Below, piece by piece: positions 25,461-34,034 of a stretch of 64,000 bases of DNA. The first letter of the stretch is position 1; each line of letters begins with the position of its first letter. The translations under genes were made by a program, and so were the position numbers. Under the pieces are notes generated by a model, which saw only the letters and a program-made list of their open reading frames with translations, had not been told where the DNA came from and did no database searches. The DNA is from Paraburkholderia sp. (GTDB taxonomy: Bacteria; Pseudomonadota; Gammaproteobacteria; Burkholderiales; Burkholderiaceae): contig NZ_JAMXLH010000067.1 in the NCBI RefSeq assembly GCF_024281035.1, positions 1-64,000 on the forward strand, in the 5' to 3' direction.

Positions 25461-26486
25461 TCAGTCAAATATTTCGGCAGACATTTCCGTGGACGCCGCG
25501 AAAGTCGCGCGTAGTTCCTGGCGCGCTTCGTCGAAGATTGCCAGATCCGCCTTCGCGAGCTTGCGGCTGTCGGACAGCACGCGCCGCCAGCCACGCGCGC
25601 CCGCAACGCCGCGATACAGCCCGAGCGCGTGGCGCGAAATCGCACCCAGATACGTTCCGCGCGCAATCTCGTGTGCGCAGTATTCGATGAGCTTCGCCTC
25701 GATGGCTTCGCGCGTGGGCGCGGGTTCGGGCGCGCCGTAGAAGCGCGCGTCGACATCGGCCAGCAGGTAAGGGTTGTGATACGCCTCGCGGCCGAGCATC
25801 ACGCCGTCGACGTGCGCGAGGTGTGCCTCGACTTCGTCGAGTGTCTTGATGCCGCCGTTGATGATGATCTCGAGCTGCGGGAAATCGCGCTTGAGCTGGT
25901 ACGCGTAGTCGTACTTGAGCGGCGGGATCTCGCGGTTTTCCTTCGGGCTCAGGCCCTTGAGAATCGCGTTGCGCGCGTGGACGACGAACACGTCGCAGCC
26001 CGCATTCGCGACCGTGCCGACGAAGTCGCGCACGAACGAATACGCCTCGACGCTATCCACGCCGATGCGGTGTTTCACCGTTACCGGCACCGCGACGGCG
26101 TCGCGCATCGCCTTCACGCAATCGGCCACCAGTTGAGGCTCGTTCATCAGGCACGCGCCGAATGCGCCACGCTGCACGCGCTCTGACGGGCAGCCGCAGT
26201 TCAGATTGATTTCGTCGTAGCCCCACTGTTCGCCGAGCTTTGCTGCACGTGCCAGGTCGTCCGGCTCGCTGCCGCCCAGCTGAAGCGCCACCGGCGCTTC
26301 GGCCGGCGTGAACGCGAGATGGCGCGGCACGTCGCCGTGGAGCAGGGCGCCCGTCGTCACCATCTCCGTGTACAGCCACGTGTGCCGTGAGATGAAACGG
26401 TGCATCGAGCGGCAGTGACGGTCGGTCCAGTCGAGCATCGGCGCGACGCACACGCGACGGGGACTGGCAATACGGTTGGCGGACAT
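25461..26486 (-). CDS. dusA: tRNA-dihydrouridine(20/20a) synthase DusA
   Basis: FMN enzyme reducing uridines 20/20a in the tRNA D loop. The 341-residue length fits DusA rather than DusB/C. Motifs include RVCVAPMLDWTDRHCR at the start, NLNCGCPSERVQRGAFGACLM (catalytic Cys in the GAFGACLM part, about 100), VKHRIGVDS and INGGI. A longer frame to 26522 exists; the ATG at 26486 gives the conventional start. The gene lies upstream of tRNA-His on the same strand. Confidence 0.95.
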   Translation of the reverse strand: MSANRIASPRRVCVAPMLDWTDRHCRSMHRFISRHTWLYTEMVTTGALLHGDVPRHLAFTPAEAPVALQLGGSEPDDLARAAKLGEQWGYDEINLNCGCPSERVQRGAFGACLMNEPQLVADCVKAMRDAVAVPVTVKHRIGVDSVEAYSFVRDFVGTVANAGCDVFVVHARNAILKGLSPKENREIPPLKYDYAYQLKRDFPQLEIIINGGIKTLDEVEAHLAHVDGVMLGREAYHNPYLLADVDARFYGAPEPAPTREAIEAKLIEYCAHEIARGTYLGAISRHALGLYRGVAGARGWRRVLSDSRKLAKADLAIFDEARQELRATFAASTEMSAEIFD

Positions 26487-26870
26487 GGGGAGGCGGACGG
26501 CGGGCGTGGAACAACCTTGCATTCTAGCTTATGCATCCAGACGCGTTGCGCACCGCGCAAAGCAGTGCAGTGCACTTTCGGCGTGCTCGAGCAGCGGAAA
26601 AACCCTCCTGCACTTATGTATTCAGTGCGTCCATGTGTGCGTCATGAAAAGTTTTTTTTGCGGGGCGTATTAGGGTCTGTTCGTCGCTCAGCCGCGTCAC
26701 GATTGGCTGACAGAATTGTTTCGGAATCTAGAATAGTAAATTCGTTTGATCGTTATTATTTTTCGATAGTAGGTGTATACACTAGGCCTCGTTGACGCAG
26801 CTCATGGGTTCAGGCCTCCCAGGTGCGGCGCCTCCCGGAAACGCAACCGAACCTGATATTGGAGTCCACC
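26487..26870. other. 384-bp AT-rich intergenic region upstream of the secreted protein
   Basis: No gene is supported. The segment from about 26600 to 26800 is much more AT-rich than its surroundings, with poly-T and ATTATTTTT runs, and ends in a palindromic GTATAC at about 26776. It probably holds the promoter and a long leader for the secreted protein gene. A small RNA cannot be ruled out, but no clear terminator was found inside. Confidence 0.45.
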
Positions 26871-27137
26871 ATGAAGACCAAACTGATCGCCGCGCTGCTG
26901 GTCGCAGCTTCTGCTTCTATCGCCGCTCCGGCGTTCGCCAGTGGCTATGGCCCGGCGCCGTTCTACCGTCCGGAAGTCGGTGCGCCGGCTTCGCAGCACG
27001 GCATGAGCGCCCAGACCGTTGCCGCTGAGCGTGCACAAGAAGCGAACGGCGCGGCCTACGGCGGCGTCGACAGCACGCTGTCGCAGTCGGGCAGCCACGA
27101 CAAGAACGGCCCGCGTTCGACGTACTTCGGCCACTAA
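26871..27137 (+). CDS. Small secreted protein (DUF4148-like)
   Basis: 88-residue protein with a clear Sec signal (MKTKLIAALLVAASASIAA...AFA, cleaved near residue 23). The mature part is short and polar (GAPASQHGMSAQTVAAERA). It resembles Burkholderia DUF4148-type periplasmic proteins, but the match is loose. The ATG at 26871 has GGAG upstream. A strong terminator follows, so it is a single-gene transcript, likely highly expressed given the long AT-rich leader. Confidence 0.75.
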   Translation: MKTKLIAALLVAASASIAAPAFASGYGPAPFYRPEVGAPASQHGMSAQTVAAERAQEANGAAYGGVDSTLSQSGSHDKNGPRSTYFGH

Positions 27138-27197
27138 GCCAAGCCGGACCTGCTTCGCCGCCCGTGCTTCACAGCACGACTGTCCGGGCGGCGCATA

Positions 27198-27231
27198 CGC
27201 CGGGTGTCCACAAGACACCCGGCGTTTCGTT
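27198..27231 (+). terminator. Intrinsic terminator after the small secreted protein gene
   Basis: 11-bp perfect G/C-rich stem (CGCCGGGTGTC / GACACCCGGCG) with a 5-nt loop, followed by TTTCGTTTT. Confidence 0.88.
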
Positions 27232-27270
27232 TTGTCCGCGCGGCGGACGAGGTTCGAGCGTTTTGGCGGG

Positions 27271-27513
27271 TTAGCGGTGAGTGGCCACCCGCTTGTCGAT
27301 GGCATCGCGCATCCGGTCGAACGATGCGTCGAACGCGTTGTCCTGGTGCCGGAAGCGTCCGGCAGCGATGCCGTCCATCGGCACCTCGGCGGTCAGATCT
27401 TCGGTCAGGCTGCGAATCCTCTGGGACGAGATGAAAAAGCCGTGCTCGTGGTCGCCGTCGACGCCCGCGATCATGTCGAAACCCATGTACTCATAGGCGC
27501 GCTGGTTTTCCAT
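27271..27513 (-). CDS. Small conserved hypothetical protein
   Basis: 80-residue acidic protein with a ribosome site (AGGAG) 9 bp before its ATG. It starts MENQRAYEYMGFDMIAG and is rich in Asp/His. It has no signal peptide. The Y-x-G-F/Y-D start and helical acidic end are reminiscent of the small protein at 22659, but relatedness is only suspected. Function unknown. Confidence 0.6.
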   Translation of the reverse strand: MENQRAYEYMGFDMIAGVDGDHEHGFFISSQRIRSLTEDLTAEVPMDGIAAGRFRHQDNAFDASFDRMRDAIDKRVATHR

Positions 27514-27711
27514 CGCGTGATCTCCTGTCTCGTTGTCGGGCGTGCCCGATTCTGGCACGTCTGCGGACTTCGGCATTGTGCACTGCGCGGACGCGCTGGC
27601 GCGGTCCCGGCGCACCCTGTACTAAGATGACCAGCAAAGAGCGCCCGTGCGGCGTGCTGCCCGGGTTTCCATCGGAGTTTCAGGCCGTTAGAGGCAAACC
27701 GGAGGTGAACG

Positions 27712-28038
27712 ATGAAGAGACGTCTTGTGCTTCTTGCTGCGCTGGTCCTGCCAGGCATGCTTGCGTCGGCATCGACATTCGCGCAGCGGCCGCCCCGTCC
27801 GGGGGAGAGTTATCGCGGCGGGCCGCCGCCGGAACACCCGCCGTCCGGCGACCTGCCGCAGCAATTGCGTGAGGGCGACCGTGTCGGCTCCGAATTCCGC
27901 AACCGTCAATTCGTGGTCGACGACTGGCGGCAGCACCATCTGCAGCCGCCGCCGCGCGGCCGTCACTGGGTCGGCATCGCAGGGCGGTATTACCTCGTGC
28001 GCAATTCGAACTGGGTCGTGGAGCGCGTCGGGCCGTAA
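27712..28038 (+). CDS. RcnB-type periplasmic protein
   Basis: 108-residue secreted protein with a Sec signal (about 1-25, cleaved after TFA/Q). A Pro/Gly-rich linker follows, and then the RcnB pattern: LREGDRVGSEFRNRQFVVDDW, HHLQPPPRGRHWV, and YYLV (about 52-100). RcnB of E. coli influences nickel/cobalt homeostasis, but most family members are uncharacterised. No metal efflux gene is adjacent. Confidence 0.8.
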   Translation: MKRRLVLLAALVLPGMLASASTFAQRPPRPGESYRGGPPPEHPPSGDLPQQLREGDRVGSEFRNRQFVVDDWRQHHLQPPPRGRHWVGIAGRYYLVRNSNWVVERVGP

Positions 28039-28056
28039 CAGGCCCTCGGCGCCTCG

Positions 28057-28164
28057 GGTCGCCAAGCGGGTCGCCAATCGGGGCGCCAATCGGGGCGCCA
28101 ATCGGGGCGCCAAACAGGTCGCCAAACAGGTCGCCATCCAGGTCGCCATCCAGGTCGCCTCGCC
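28057..28164. repeat. Nine 12-bp tandem repeats after the rcnB-like gene
   Basis: Nine consecutive 12-bp units, consensus GGTCGCCAAxCx, start 18 bp after the RcnB-type stop codon and stop just before its terminator. Copies grade from GGTCGCCAAGCG through GGGCGCCAATCG to GGTCGCCATCCA, suggesting stepwise duplication. No gene is supported here, although the array is open on both strands because 12 is a multiple of three. Confidence 0.92.
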
Positions 28165-28182
28165 GCAGCGTATGTCGCGCAC

Positions 28183-28215
28183 AGCCGGACCGGTCATGCC
28201 GGGTCCGGCTTTTTT
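28183..28215 (+). terminator. Intrinsic terminator after the rcnB-like gene and repeat array
   Basis: 9-10 bp G/C-rich stem (AGCCGGACC / GGTCCGGCT, about 10-nt loop) followed by TTTTT. The 12-bp array lies between the gene and this terminator, so it is transcribed as 3' UTR. Confidence 0.85.
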
Positions 28216-28328
28216 CGCTTTATAACGACCATCCGCAGCGGCTGACGAGGCAGGCCGGTCCCCTGAAAAATCCGCTGCGACGTGGTAGTTTCGCGCTCAC
28301 CCCCAACTCACGATGGAATGACGCTTCA

Positions 28329-29381
28329 ATGGAATACCGCACTCTCGGAGACACGAACGTCCAGGTCAGCCTGATCGGCCTTGGCACCATGACGTGGGGC
28401 GAGCAGAACACGGAGCGCGATGCGCACGAGCAGATCGACTACGCGCTCGATCGCGGCGTCACGCTGATCGACGCGGCGGAGATGTACCCCGTGCCGCCGC
28501 GCGCCGAGACACAGGGTTTGACCGAGCGCTATATCGGCACGTGGCTTGCGAAGCATCCGGCAGCGCGCGAGCGCATCGTGCTGGCAACGAAGATCGCCGG
28601 GCCGGCGCGGCAGCCGCACAATCCGCGCCACATTCGCGGTGAAACGAACCAGTTCGACCGCAAGAACCTCACTGAGGCGCTCGACGGCAGCCTGAAACGC
28701 CTGCAGACCGATTACGTCGATCTTTACCAGCTGCATTGGCCGGATCGCAGCACGATGACGTTCGGCCGCAACGCGTATCCGTGGATCGACGATGCGTACA
28801 CCGTGCCGATCGAGGAGACGCTTTCGGTGCTGGCCGACTTCGTGAAGGCAGGCAAGGTGCGTCACATCGGCGTGTCGAACGAGACGCCGTGGGGCGTCGC
28901 GCAATTTCTGCGGGCCGCGGAAAAACTCGGCCTGCCGCGTATCGTCAGCATCCAGAACCCATACAGCCTCGTGAACCGCACGTACGAAACCGGTCTTTCG
29001 GAGTTCACGCATCACGAAGGCGTCGGCCTGCTTGCGTATTCGCCGCTCGCGTTCGGCTGGCTCTCCGGCAAGTACGAGGGCGGGGCGAGGCCGGAAGGCG
29101 CGCGCATCACGAAGTTCGAGCGCTTCGCGCGCTACAGCAATCCGCAGGCCGTCGCGGCCACGTCGCGTTATGTGGCGCTCGCGAAGGAACATGGCGTCAC
29201 GCCCGCGCAGTTCGCGCTTGCCTTCGTCAATAGCCGGCCGTTCGTGACGAGCAATCTGATCGGCGCGACGTCGATGGCGCAGTTGAAGGAGAATATCGCC
29301 AGCGTCGACGTGAAGCTCTCGCCCGAGGCGCTCGCCCAGGTCGACACGCTGCACGCGCTGCAGCCCAACCCCGCGCCGTAA
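28329..29381 (+). CDS. Aldo/keto reductase (Tas-like)
   Basis: NADPH-dependent oxidoreductase with a TIM-barrel fold, 350 residues. The catalytic tetrad is visible: Asp and Tyr in DAAEMY (about 50-55), Lys in LATKIAG (about 85), and His in YQLHWPD (about 136). Sequence such as MEYRTLGDTNVQVSLIGLGT and the length match E. coli Tas closely. The natural substrate is unknown. Confidence 0.92.
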   Translation: MEYRTLGDTNVQVSLIGLGTMTWGEQNTERDAHEQIDYALDRGVTLIDAAEMYPVPPRAETQGLTERYIGTWLAKHPAARERIVLATKIAGPARQPHNPRHIRGETNQFDRKNLTEALDGSLKRLQTDYVDLYQLHWPDRSTMTFGRNAYPWIDDAYTVPIEETLSVLADFVKAGKVRHIGVSNETPWGVAQFLRAAEKLGLPRIVSIQNPYSLVNRTYETGLSEFTHHEGVGLLAYSPLAFGWLSGKYEGGARPEGARITKFERFARYSNPQAVAATSRYVALAKEHGVTPAQFALAFVNSRPFVTSNLIGATSMAQLKENIASVDVKLSPEALAQVDTLHALQPNPAP

Positions 29382-29683
29382 CCTGGTCACCACGCGGAGC
29401 ACTACGCCGCGCGCCGCTGCAACGGCGGCGCGTGTATCCTTGCGGTCCCGGTTCGCGGCGTCCGTCGTGCCGGGCATGCCACGGATGTGACACGGGGCGG
29501 GTCCGGGTATGGTCAATGCGCCACCTGTGCTCCTCACCGAACTTGCCCGGGGCGCGCATCGCTTGCCGCGGCGAAAGCCGTTGGCGAATCGCGATCCATA
29601 CACTACGATCCAGCTTGCGCTTCGGGGCCGCATCAAAGAAGAACCCCTGGCGCCCGCACGCATTTTTTTGGAGAATTTTCGCA
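29382..29683. other. 302-bp intergenic region upstream of the permease gene
   Basis: No gene or clear promoter recognised. It includes a GC-only inverted repeat (CGCGCCGC / GCGGCGCG, about 29409-29431) and a ribosome site GGAG before the permease ATG. Confidence 0.4.
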
Positions 29684-30745
29684 ATGACGACCGCACGCGA
29701 CACGCAGACGACGCCCTCGTACGGCTGGCGCCTTTTTATCTTGTTGGCGATCGTCGGTCTTTTTTACGTCAAATGGTTTCCCTACTATCACCGCGCATTC
29801 ACGGCTGAGGCGACGCACTCGATCGGCCACTCCATCCTGATGGGGACCGAAGCGAACGCGCCCGCACCGTCGCTTTCCGCCGCGCTCGATTACGCGTGGA
29901 CGTACGGCAAGGCGATCTGGCAGGCGATGGTGCTGGGGCTGCTACTCGGCTCGGCCGTCCAGGCGCTGCTGCCGCCGCAGTGGGTTGCGCGCGTGCTCGG
30001 CCGGCACAGCTTCGGCAGCGTGGCCGCGGGCGGGCTGCTCGCCGTGCCCGGCATGATGTGCACCTGCTGCGCCGCGCCTGTCGTCGCCGGATTGCGGGCA
30101 CGCCATGCTTCGGTGGGTAGCGCGATTGCATTCTGGCTCGGCAACTCGGTGCTCAATCCCGCTACGCTCGTGTTCATGGGGTTCGTGCTCGGCTGGCAGT
30201 GGAGCCTGTTGCGGCTGGTGCTCGGCGTGATGATGGTGTTCGGGCTGGGCTGGCTCGCGAACCGGCTCTCGACGAAGGAAGAAGCGCCTGCCGCCGACGA
30301 TCGTCTTGCCCAGCTCACGTCCCAGCAGGCGGGCAGCGGCAACATGTTCGTGCGTTGGGCGCAGCTGTTCGCGCGCATGACGGTGCGGCTCATCCCCGAA
30401 TACATCGTGCTCGTGCTGCTGCTCGGCGCGGCGCGCGCCTGGCTTTTTCCGCATATCAGCCCGGAGGTGACGAGCAGCCTCGGCTGGATCGTCGCCTTCG
30501 CCGTGGCGGGCATGCTGTTCGTGATCCCGACCGCGGGCGAGGTGCCGATCATCCAGGCGATGCTCGCGCTCGGCATCGGCGTCGGTCCCGCAGGCGCGCT
30601 GGTGATGACGCTGCCGCCCGTGAGCGTGCCGTCGCTCGCGATGCTGGCGGGCTCGTTCCGTCCGCGCGTGCTCGCGCTCGTCGCGGCGGTGGTGGTGCTG
30701 TTCGGCATCGTTGCGGGCTACGCGGCGGTCGCGCTCGGATTTTGA
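29684..30745 (+). CDS. Permease of the DUF318/YraQ family
   Basis: 353-residue inner-membrane protein with about eight to nine helices. It carries the family hallmark CTCCAAPVVAGLR (about 126-138), with paired Cys residues and Pro in a membrane helix, and a second copy-like segment IPTAGEVPIIQAML in the C-terminal half. Family members are proposed to move metals, arsenicals or small organic ions; none can be assigned here. The start at 29684 has GGAG upstream and gives a membrane segment after a short cytoplasmic N-terminus. Confidence 0.85.
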   Translation: MTTARDTQTTPSYGWRLFILLAIVGLFYVKWFPYYHRAFTAEATHSIGHSILMGTEANAPAPSLSAALDYAWTYGKAIWQAMVLGLLLGSAVQALLPPQWVARVLGRHSFGSVAAGGLLAVPGMMCTCCAAPVVAGLRARHASVGSAIAFWLGNSVLNPATLVFMGFVLGWQWSLLRLVLGVMMVFGLGWLANRLSTKEEAPAADDRLAQLTSQQAGSGNMFVRWAQLFARMTVRLIPEYIVLVLLLGAARAWLFPHISPEVTSSLGWIVAFAVAGMLFVIPTAGEVPIIQAMLALGIGVGPAGALVMTLPPVSVPSLAMLAGSFRPRVLALVAAVVVLFGIVAGYAAVALGF

Positions 30746-30821
30746 AGGCGTTTGCCGTCGTGGCACGCCAAAGCGATTGATCGGATTCTGTGCGATGCTC
30801 GCCGTGCCGCAACGGCGCGGC

Positions 30822-30869
30822 GCATCAACCAGGCATCAACCAGGCATCAAGCAGGCATCAAGCAGGCAC
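30822..30869. repeat. 11-bp tandem repeats between permease and hypothetical gene
   Basis: Four 11-bp units (GCATCAACCAG twice, GCATCAAGCAG twice) plus a partial copy. They lie 77 bp after the permease stop and 60 bp before the next gene. The same core, ATCAAGCAGG, forms a smaller array at 34035. Confidence 0.88.
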
Positions 30870-30928
30870 GAATCGCGGACGCATACGCGTTCGTGTGCAC
30901 AGGAGAGGGCCGCGGCCCGGAAAACAGT

Positions 30929-31351
30929 ATGGCTCAGCAGAAGACGAACCCGAAACTCGAACAGGCGTTGACGCGCGGCGATCTCGCCATCCGGCAGGCC
31001 AACTCGGCACGTGCGACAGCCGTATTGCGGGCGCTCGGCAAGATGATCGTGGAGGCGTCGGCGACGATCGGCGTCGAGGCCGACACATTGATCCCCGAAG
31101 GCGACCGCATCTACGATCCCGCCGATGGATTGTGGCCGCAGCAATTGCTGGTGTCGCTCGACGGCCCGGTCGAGGATTCGGATCCCGAGGAAGTCCGCAC
31201 CGTGTATCTTTTTGCGGACGCCGCGGTGACGACGTTCCGGGTCGAATGGCATCGCGCGGACGGCAAGCTTGGCCGGCACGAAGGCGGTCCCTTTGCGACG
31301 GTCGCATTCATCTCGGACGTGGACATTCCCTGGGGCGACGACGAAGAGTGA
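30929..31351 (+). CDS. Conserved hypothetical protein
   Basis: 140-residue soluble protein, no signal peptide or membrane segment. The N-terminal half is helical (LEQALTRGDLAIRQANSARATAVL) and the C-terminal half is beta-rich and acidic (VYLFADAAVTTFRVEWHRADGK, ending WGDDEE). The frame opens upstream, but codon character begins at the ATG at 30929. It is convergent with nodJ. No family recognised. Confidence 0.65.
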   Translation: MAQQKTNPKLEQALTRGDLAIRQANSARATAVLRALGKMIVEASATIGVEADTLIPEGDRIYDPADGLWPQQLLVSLDGPVEDSDPEEVRTVYLFADAAVTTFRVEWHRADGKLGRHEGGPFATVAFISDVDIPWGDDEE

Positions 31352-31405
31352 CTCGCCGGTTGTCTTCCGCTTCGCGGGTGGCGCATTCTGCCGCCGCCCG
31401 CGCCT

Positions 31406-32242
31406 TCAGCGCATCATGCGCCTGCGAAACAGCACCGTTGCAATCGTGAACGGCACCGCCACGTAGAAAGCCAGCACGAACAGATGGAGCCCCGCGTGTT
31501 CGATGGGGCGCCCGAGCATCGCCGGACGAATCAGTTCGACCGCGTGCGCAAGCGGCAGCATCAGCGTGACGTGCTGCGCGGCCGCAGGCAGTTGCGTGAT
31601 CGGGAAAAACACGCCGGAGAGTAGCAGCATCGGCGTGAGCACGAGCGTCTGATAGAACATGAAGAAGTCGTATGACGGCGCGAGTGCCGTCACGATCATC
31701 GCGCAGCTCGCGAACGCGAGTCCGGCCAGCGCGATCACGGGCAGCGCGAGCAGCATCGACGGAAAGTTCGCGTAGCCGAGCGCGCCCGCCACGAGCATGA
31801 TCGCCGCGCCCGAGAGCATCGATTTGCTCGCGGCCCACACGATCTCGCCGAGCACGATGTCGCCGAGCGAGAGCGGCGTATGCATGATCGCTTCCCAGGT
31901 GCGCTGGACGTGCATGCGCGAGAAGCCCGAATACATCGACTCGAAGCTCGCCGACATCATCACCGACGACGACACCGTGCCCGCCGCGAGAAACGCGATG
32001 TACGAGACGCCGTCGACGTGCCCGACCATCAGTCCGAGCCCGAAACCGAGGCCGAACAGATAGATCATCGGATCGGCGAGATTGCCGAACATCGATGCGA
32101 TCGCGAGCTTGCGCCAAACGAGATAGTTGCGCCGCCAGACCGCGATCCAGTGCGTTGCGCTCGACGGCAACGCCGCGCGCGGCTCGCGCTGCGGCGTGCT
32201 GGCGGGGTGCGTTGGCGGCGCCTTTTCGGTGCGTGCGTCCAT
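31406..32242 (-). CDS. nodJ: ABC-2 type transporter permease (NodJ family)
   Basis: Membrane subunit of 278 residues with six helices and a cytoplasmic N-terminus rich in Pro/Thr. It carries the ABC-2 signature region (about 120-265; LAGLAFASCAMIVTALAPSYDFF...FFPITQLP). In rhizobia NodIJ export lipo-chitin Nod factors; in Burkholderia the same pair is common in non-symbionts and its cargo is unknown. It is paired with the ATPase gene upstream on the same strand. The symbol reflects family, not proven symbiosis. Confidence 0.88.
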   Translation of the reverse strand: MDARTEKAPPTHPASTPQREPRAALPSSATHWIAVWRRNYLVWRKLAIASMFGNLADPMIYLFGLGFGLGLMVGHVDGVSYIAFLAAGTVSSSVMMSASFESMYSGFSRMHVQRTWEAIMHTPLSLGDIVLGEIVWAASKSMLSGAAIMLVAGALGYANFPSMLLALPVIALAGLAFASCAMIVTALAPSYDFFMFYQTLVLTPMLLLSGVFFPITQLPAAAQHVTLMLPLAHAVELIRPAMLGRPIEHAGLHLFVLAFYVAVPFTIATVLFRRRMMR

Positions 32243-32262
32243 GATGTCCTGTGAGTGGGGCT

Positions 32263-32322
32263 GCCGCGGTTAGTCCTGTCGCTGTTAATCCTGCTGCTGT
32301 TAGTCCTGCCGCTGTTAATCCT
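32263..32322 (-). repeat. Four 15-bp tandem repeats carrying the nodI stop codon
   Basis: Four 15-bp units; read leftward each contains CAG-GAY-TAA, i.e. Gln-Asp-stop in the nodI frame. The first unit holds the actual nodI stop (32315-32317). The other three repeat it in phase between nodI and nodJ. This appears to be a duplication of the gene's 3' end, giving four in-phase stop codons. Confidence 0.88.
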
Positions 32323-33229
32323 GCATCTCGCGGCCGGTCAGCCGCAGAAACACGTCTTCGAGATTGGCGGGCCGGTGCAGGTAACGCAGGTCCGCGCGAT
32401 GGCGCAGCCGCTGATGAATGGGCTGCGGATCCTCGACGTAACAAAAGAGCGTCTCGCCGCTGATCTCCGTGCGCTCGGCAAAGGGCGCCAGCTCGTCGCG
32501 CAGCGCGGCCGGATCGGGTCCGTAGACCTCGACCACGTCGTAGCCGATCTCCGACTGAATCAGCGCATTCGGCGCGCCTTCCGCAATCTTGCGGCCTTCC
32601 TCGATCACGCACACGCGGTTGCAGAGCCGTTCCGCTTCCTCCATGAAATGCGTCGTAAGCAGAATCGTTTTACCGCGCGCGAGCAGCGAGCGCAGACGCT
32701 CCCAGATCAGGTGGCGCGCCTGCGGGTCGAGACCCGTGGTCGGTTCGTCCATGACGAGCACGTCGGGGTCGTTGACGAGCGCGCGGGCGAGCGTCAGGCG
32801 CCGCCGCATGCCGCCGGACAGTTCGCCGACGCGCGCATCCGCCTTGCTCTCGAGGCGCGCAAATTCGAGCAGCGGCGCAACGAGCGCGCGCGTCTCGCTA
32901 GCGGACAACCCGAAGTAGCGCCCGAACACGAGCAGGTTTTCGCGGACGGTGAAATCGGGGTCGAGGTTGTCGAACTGCGGTACGACGCCGACGCGCGTGC
33001 GGGCGTGGCGCGCCCGCGCGGGCACCGGCTCGCCGCACAGGCTGATGCGCCCGGCATCCGGCGCGACGATACCGAGCAGCATGCGCAGCGTCGTGGTTTT
33101 GCCCGCGCCGTTAGGCCCGAGGAGTCCAAAGCACTCGCCGGGGACGACGTGGAACGACAGGCCATTGACGACTGTCCTGTCTCCGTAGTGTTTGATGACC
33201 TGCTCGAATTCGATGGCGGGTGCGGGCAT
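32315..33229 (-). CDS. nodI: ABC transporter ATP-binding protein (NodI family)
   Basis: ATPase partner of NodJ, 304 residues. It has Walker A GPNGAGKTT (about 39-47), the signature LSGGMRRRLTLARAL (about 139-153), and Walker B VLVMDEPTTGLD (about 159-170). The ATG at 33229 gives the usual NodI N-terminus; in-frame ATGs at 33244 and 33265 exist. It ends inside the first unit of a 15-bp repeat array, followed by nodJ 72 bp later. Confidence 0.92.
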   Translation of the reverse strand: MPAPAIEFEQVIKHYGDRTVVNGLSFHVVPGECFGLLGPNGAGKTTTLRMLLGIVAPDAGRISLCGEPVPARARHARTRVGVVPQFDNLDPDFTVRENLLVFGRYFGLSASETRALVAPLLEFARLESKADARVGELSGGMRRRLTLARALVNDPDVLVMDEPTTGLDPQARHLIWERLRSLLARGKTILLTTHFMEEAERLCNRVCVIEEGRKIAEGAPNALIQSEIGYDVVEVYGPDPAALRDELAPFAERTEISGETLFCYVEDPQPIHQRLRHRADLRYLHRPANLEDVFLRLTGREMQD

Positions 33230-33499
33230 GGACCGTAGGAGCATGAATCGATGGAAGTAGCGCACGCGTAGTGCACGGTGAGGCGGCCTATTCTAGAACA
33301 TTGCCGCGCAGGCGGCAGGCGGCGAACCGCGTTGCGGCGGGCGTGCGTGGGTGTTACCGGGTGTGCCAGGGCGGCAGTGCAGGGCGCACATGCGCGACGG
33401 GGTCGGACCTGGCGTTTTCCAGCCCTTGCATGTGCAATTGCGGCGCAGCATTATGAGATTGCACGGCGCGCGACCCGCGCGGGCCGGGGAGAAACCATC

Positions 33500-33970
33500 A
33501 TGGCGAGCTACAAGAAAATCCTGCTTTGTTATGACGGCTCGCGCGAAGGCCGCAAGGCGCTGCGCTGCGGCGCGGATCTGGCGCTGGACCTGCAAGCTGA
33601 AACACACCTGCTGTCGGTCGTCGACATGCGATCGACGATTGCCCAGAGCGCCGGCCTTCTGACCGACGTGGCCTGCGGCCGTTTCGAAGAGACCGCGCGC
33701 GAAATTCTTCAGGAGGGCGTGGACTGGCTGACCGAGCGCGGCGTGCGCGCCCAGGGCCATTTCGCTTTCGGTCATCCGATTGACGAAATCGCGAATCTCG
33801 CCAACGAACTGCAGGTGGATCTGGTCGTGGTCGGCCATCGCTGCCGCACCGGGATTTCGCGCTGGTGGATGGGCGCAGGCAATACGCCGCTGCTCGACCG
33901 CGTGTCGTGCAGCATTCTGGTGGCGTGTTCCTCGGCGGCGGAGCAGAAGCAACAGCAAGCGGCCGCCTGA
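33500..33970 (+). CDS. Universal stress protein (UspA family)
   Basis: 156-residue single Usp domain. It starts YKKILLCYDGSREGRKAL and ends with DLVVVGHRCRTGISRWWMGAGNTPLLDRVSCSILV-type sequence, the nucleotide-binding region of the family, though the first GxxG of the loop is altered. The Gln/Ala tail is disordered. The ATG at 33500 has GGGGAGAAA upstream; the longer open frame is not conserved-looking. A general stress role is expected. Confidence 0.88.
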   Translation: MASYKKILLCYDGSREGRKALRCGADLALDLQAETHLLSVVDMRSTIAQSAGLLTDVACGRFEETAREILQEGVDWLTERGVRAQGHFAFGHPIDEIANLANELQVDLVVVGHRCRTGISRWWMGAGNTPLLDRVSCSILVACSSAAEQKQQQAAA

Positions 33971-34034
33971 GCGATGCACTCGAGGGCTGTGTTCCACGTT
34001 GCAGTTGACGCAGTTACACAGCCATCGAGCGGGG

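Noticed and set aside
28057..28164. CRISPR array
   Set aside because: Units are 12 bp and contiguous, with no unique spacers; no cas genes nearby. It is a simple tandem repeat.
27688..28197. Long open frame on the minus strand through the 12-bp repeat array
   Set aside because: It opens only because the repeat unit is a multiple of three and overlaps the rcnB-like gene; the product is a run of repeats with no ribosome site or family.
31406..33229. Symbiosis (nodulation) locus
   Set aside because: Only nodI and nodJ homologues are present; nodA, nodB, nodC and nodD are missing from the window, and NodIJ-type exporters are widespread in non-symbiotic Burkholderiaceae.
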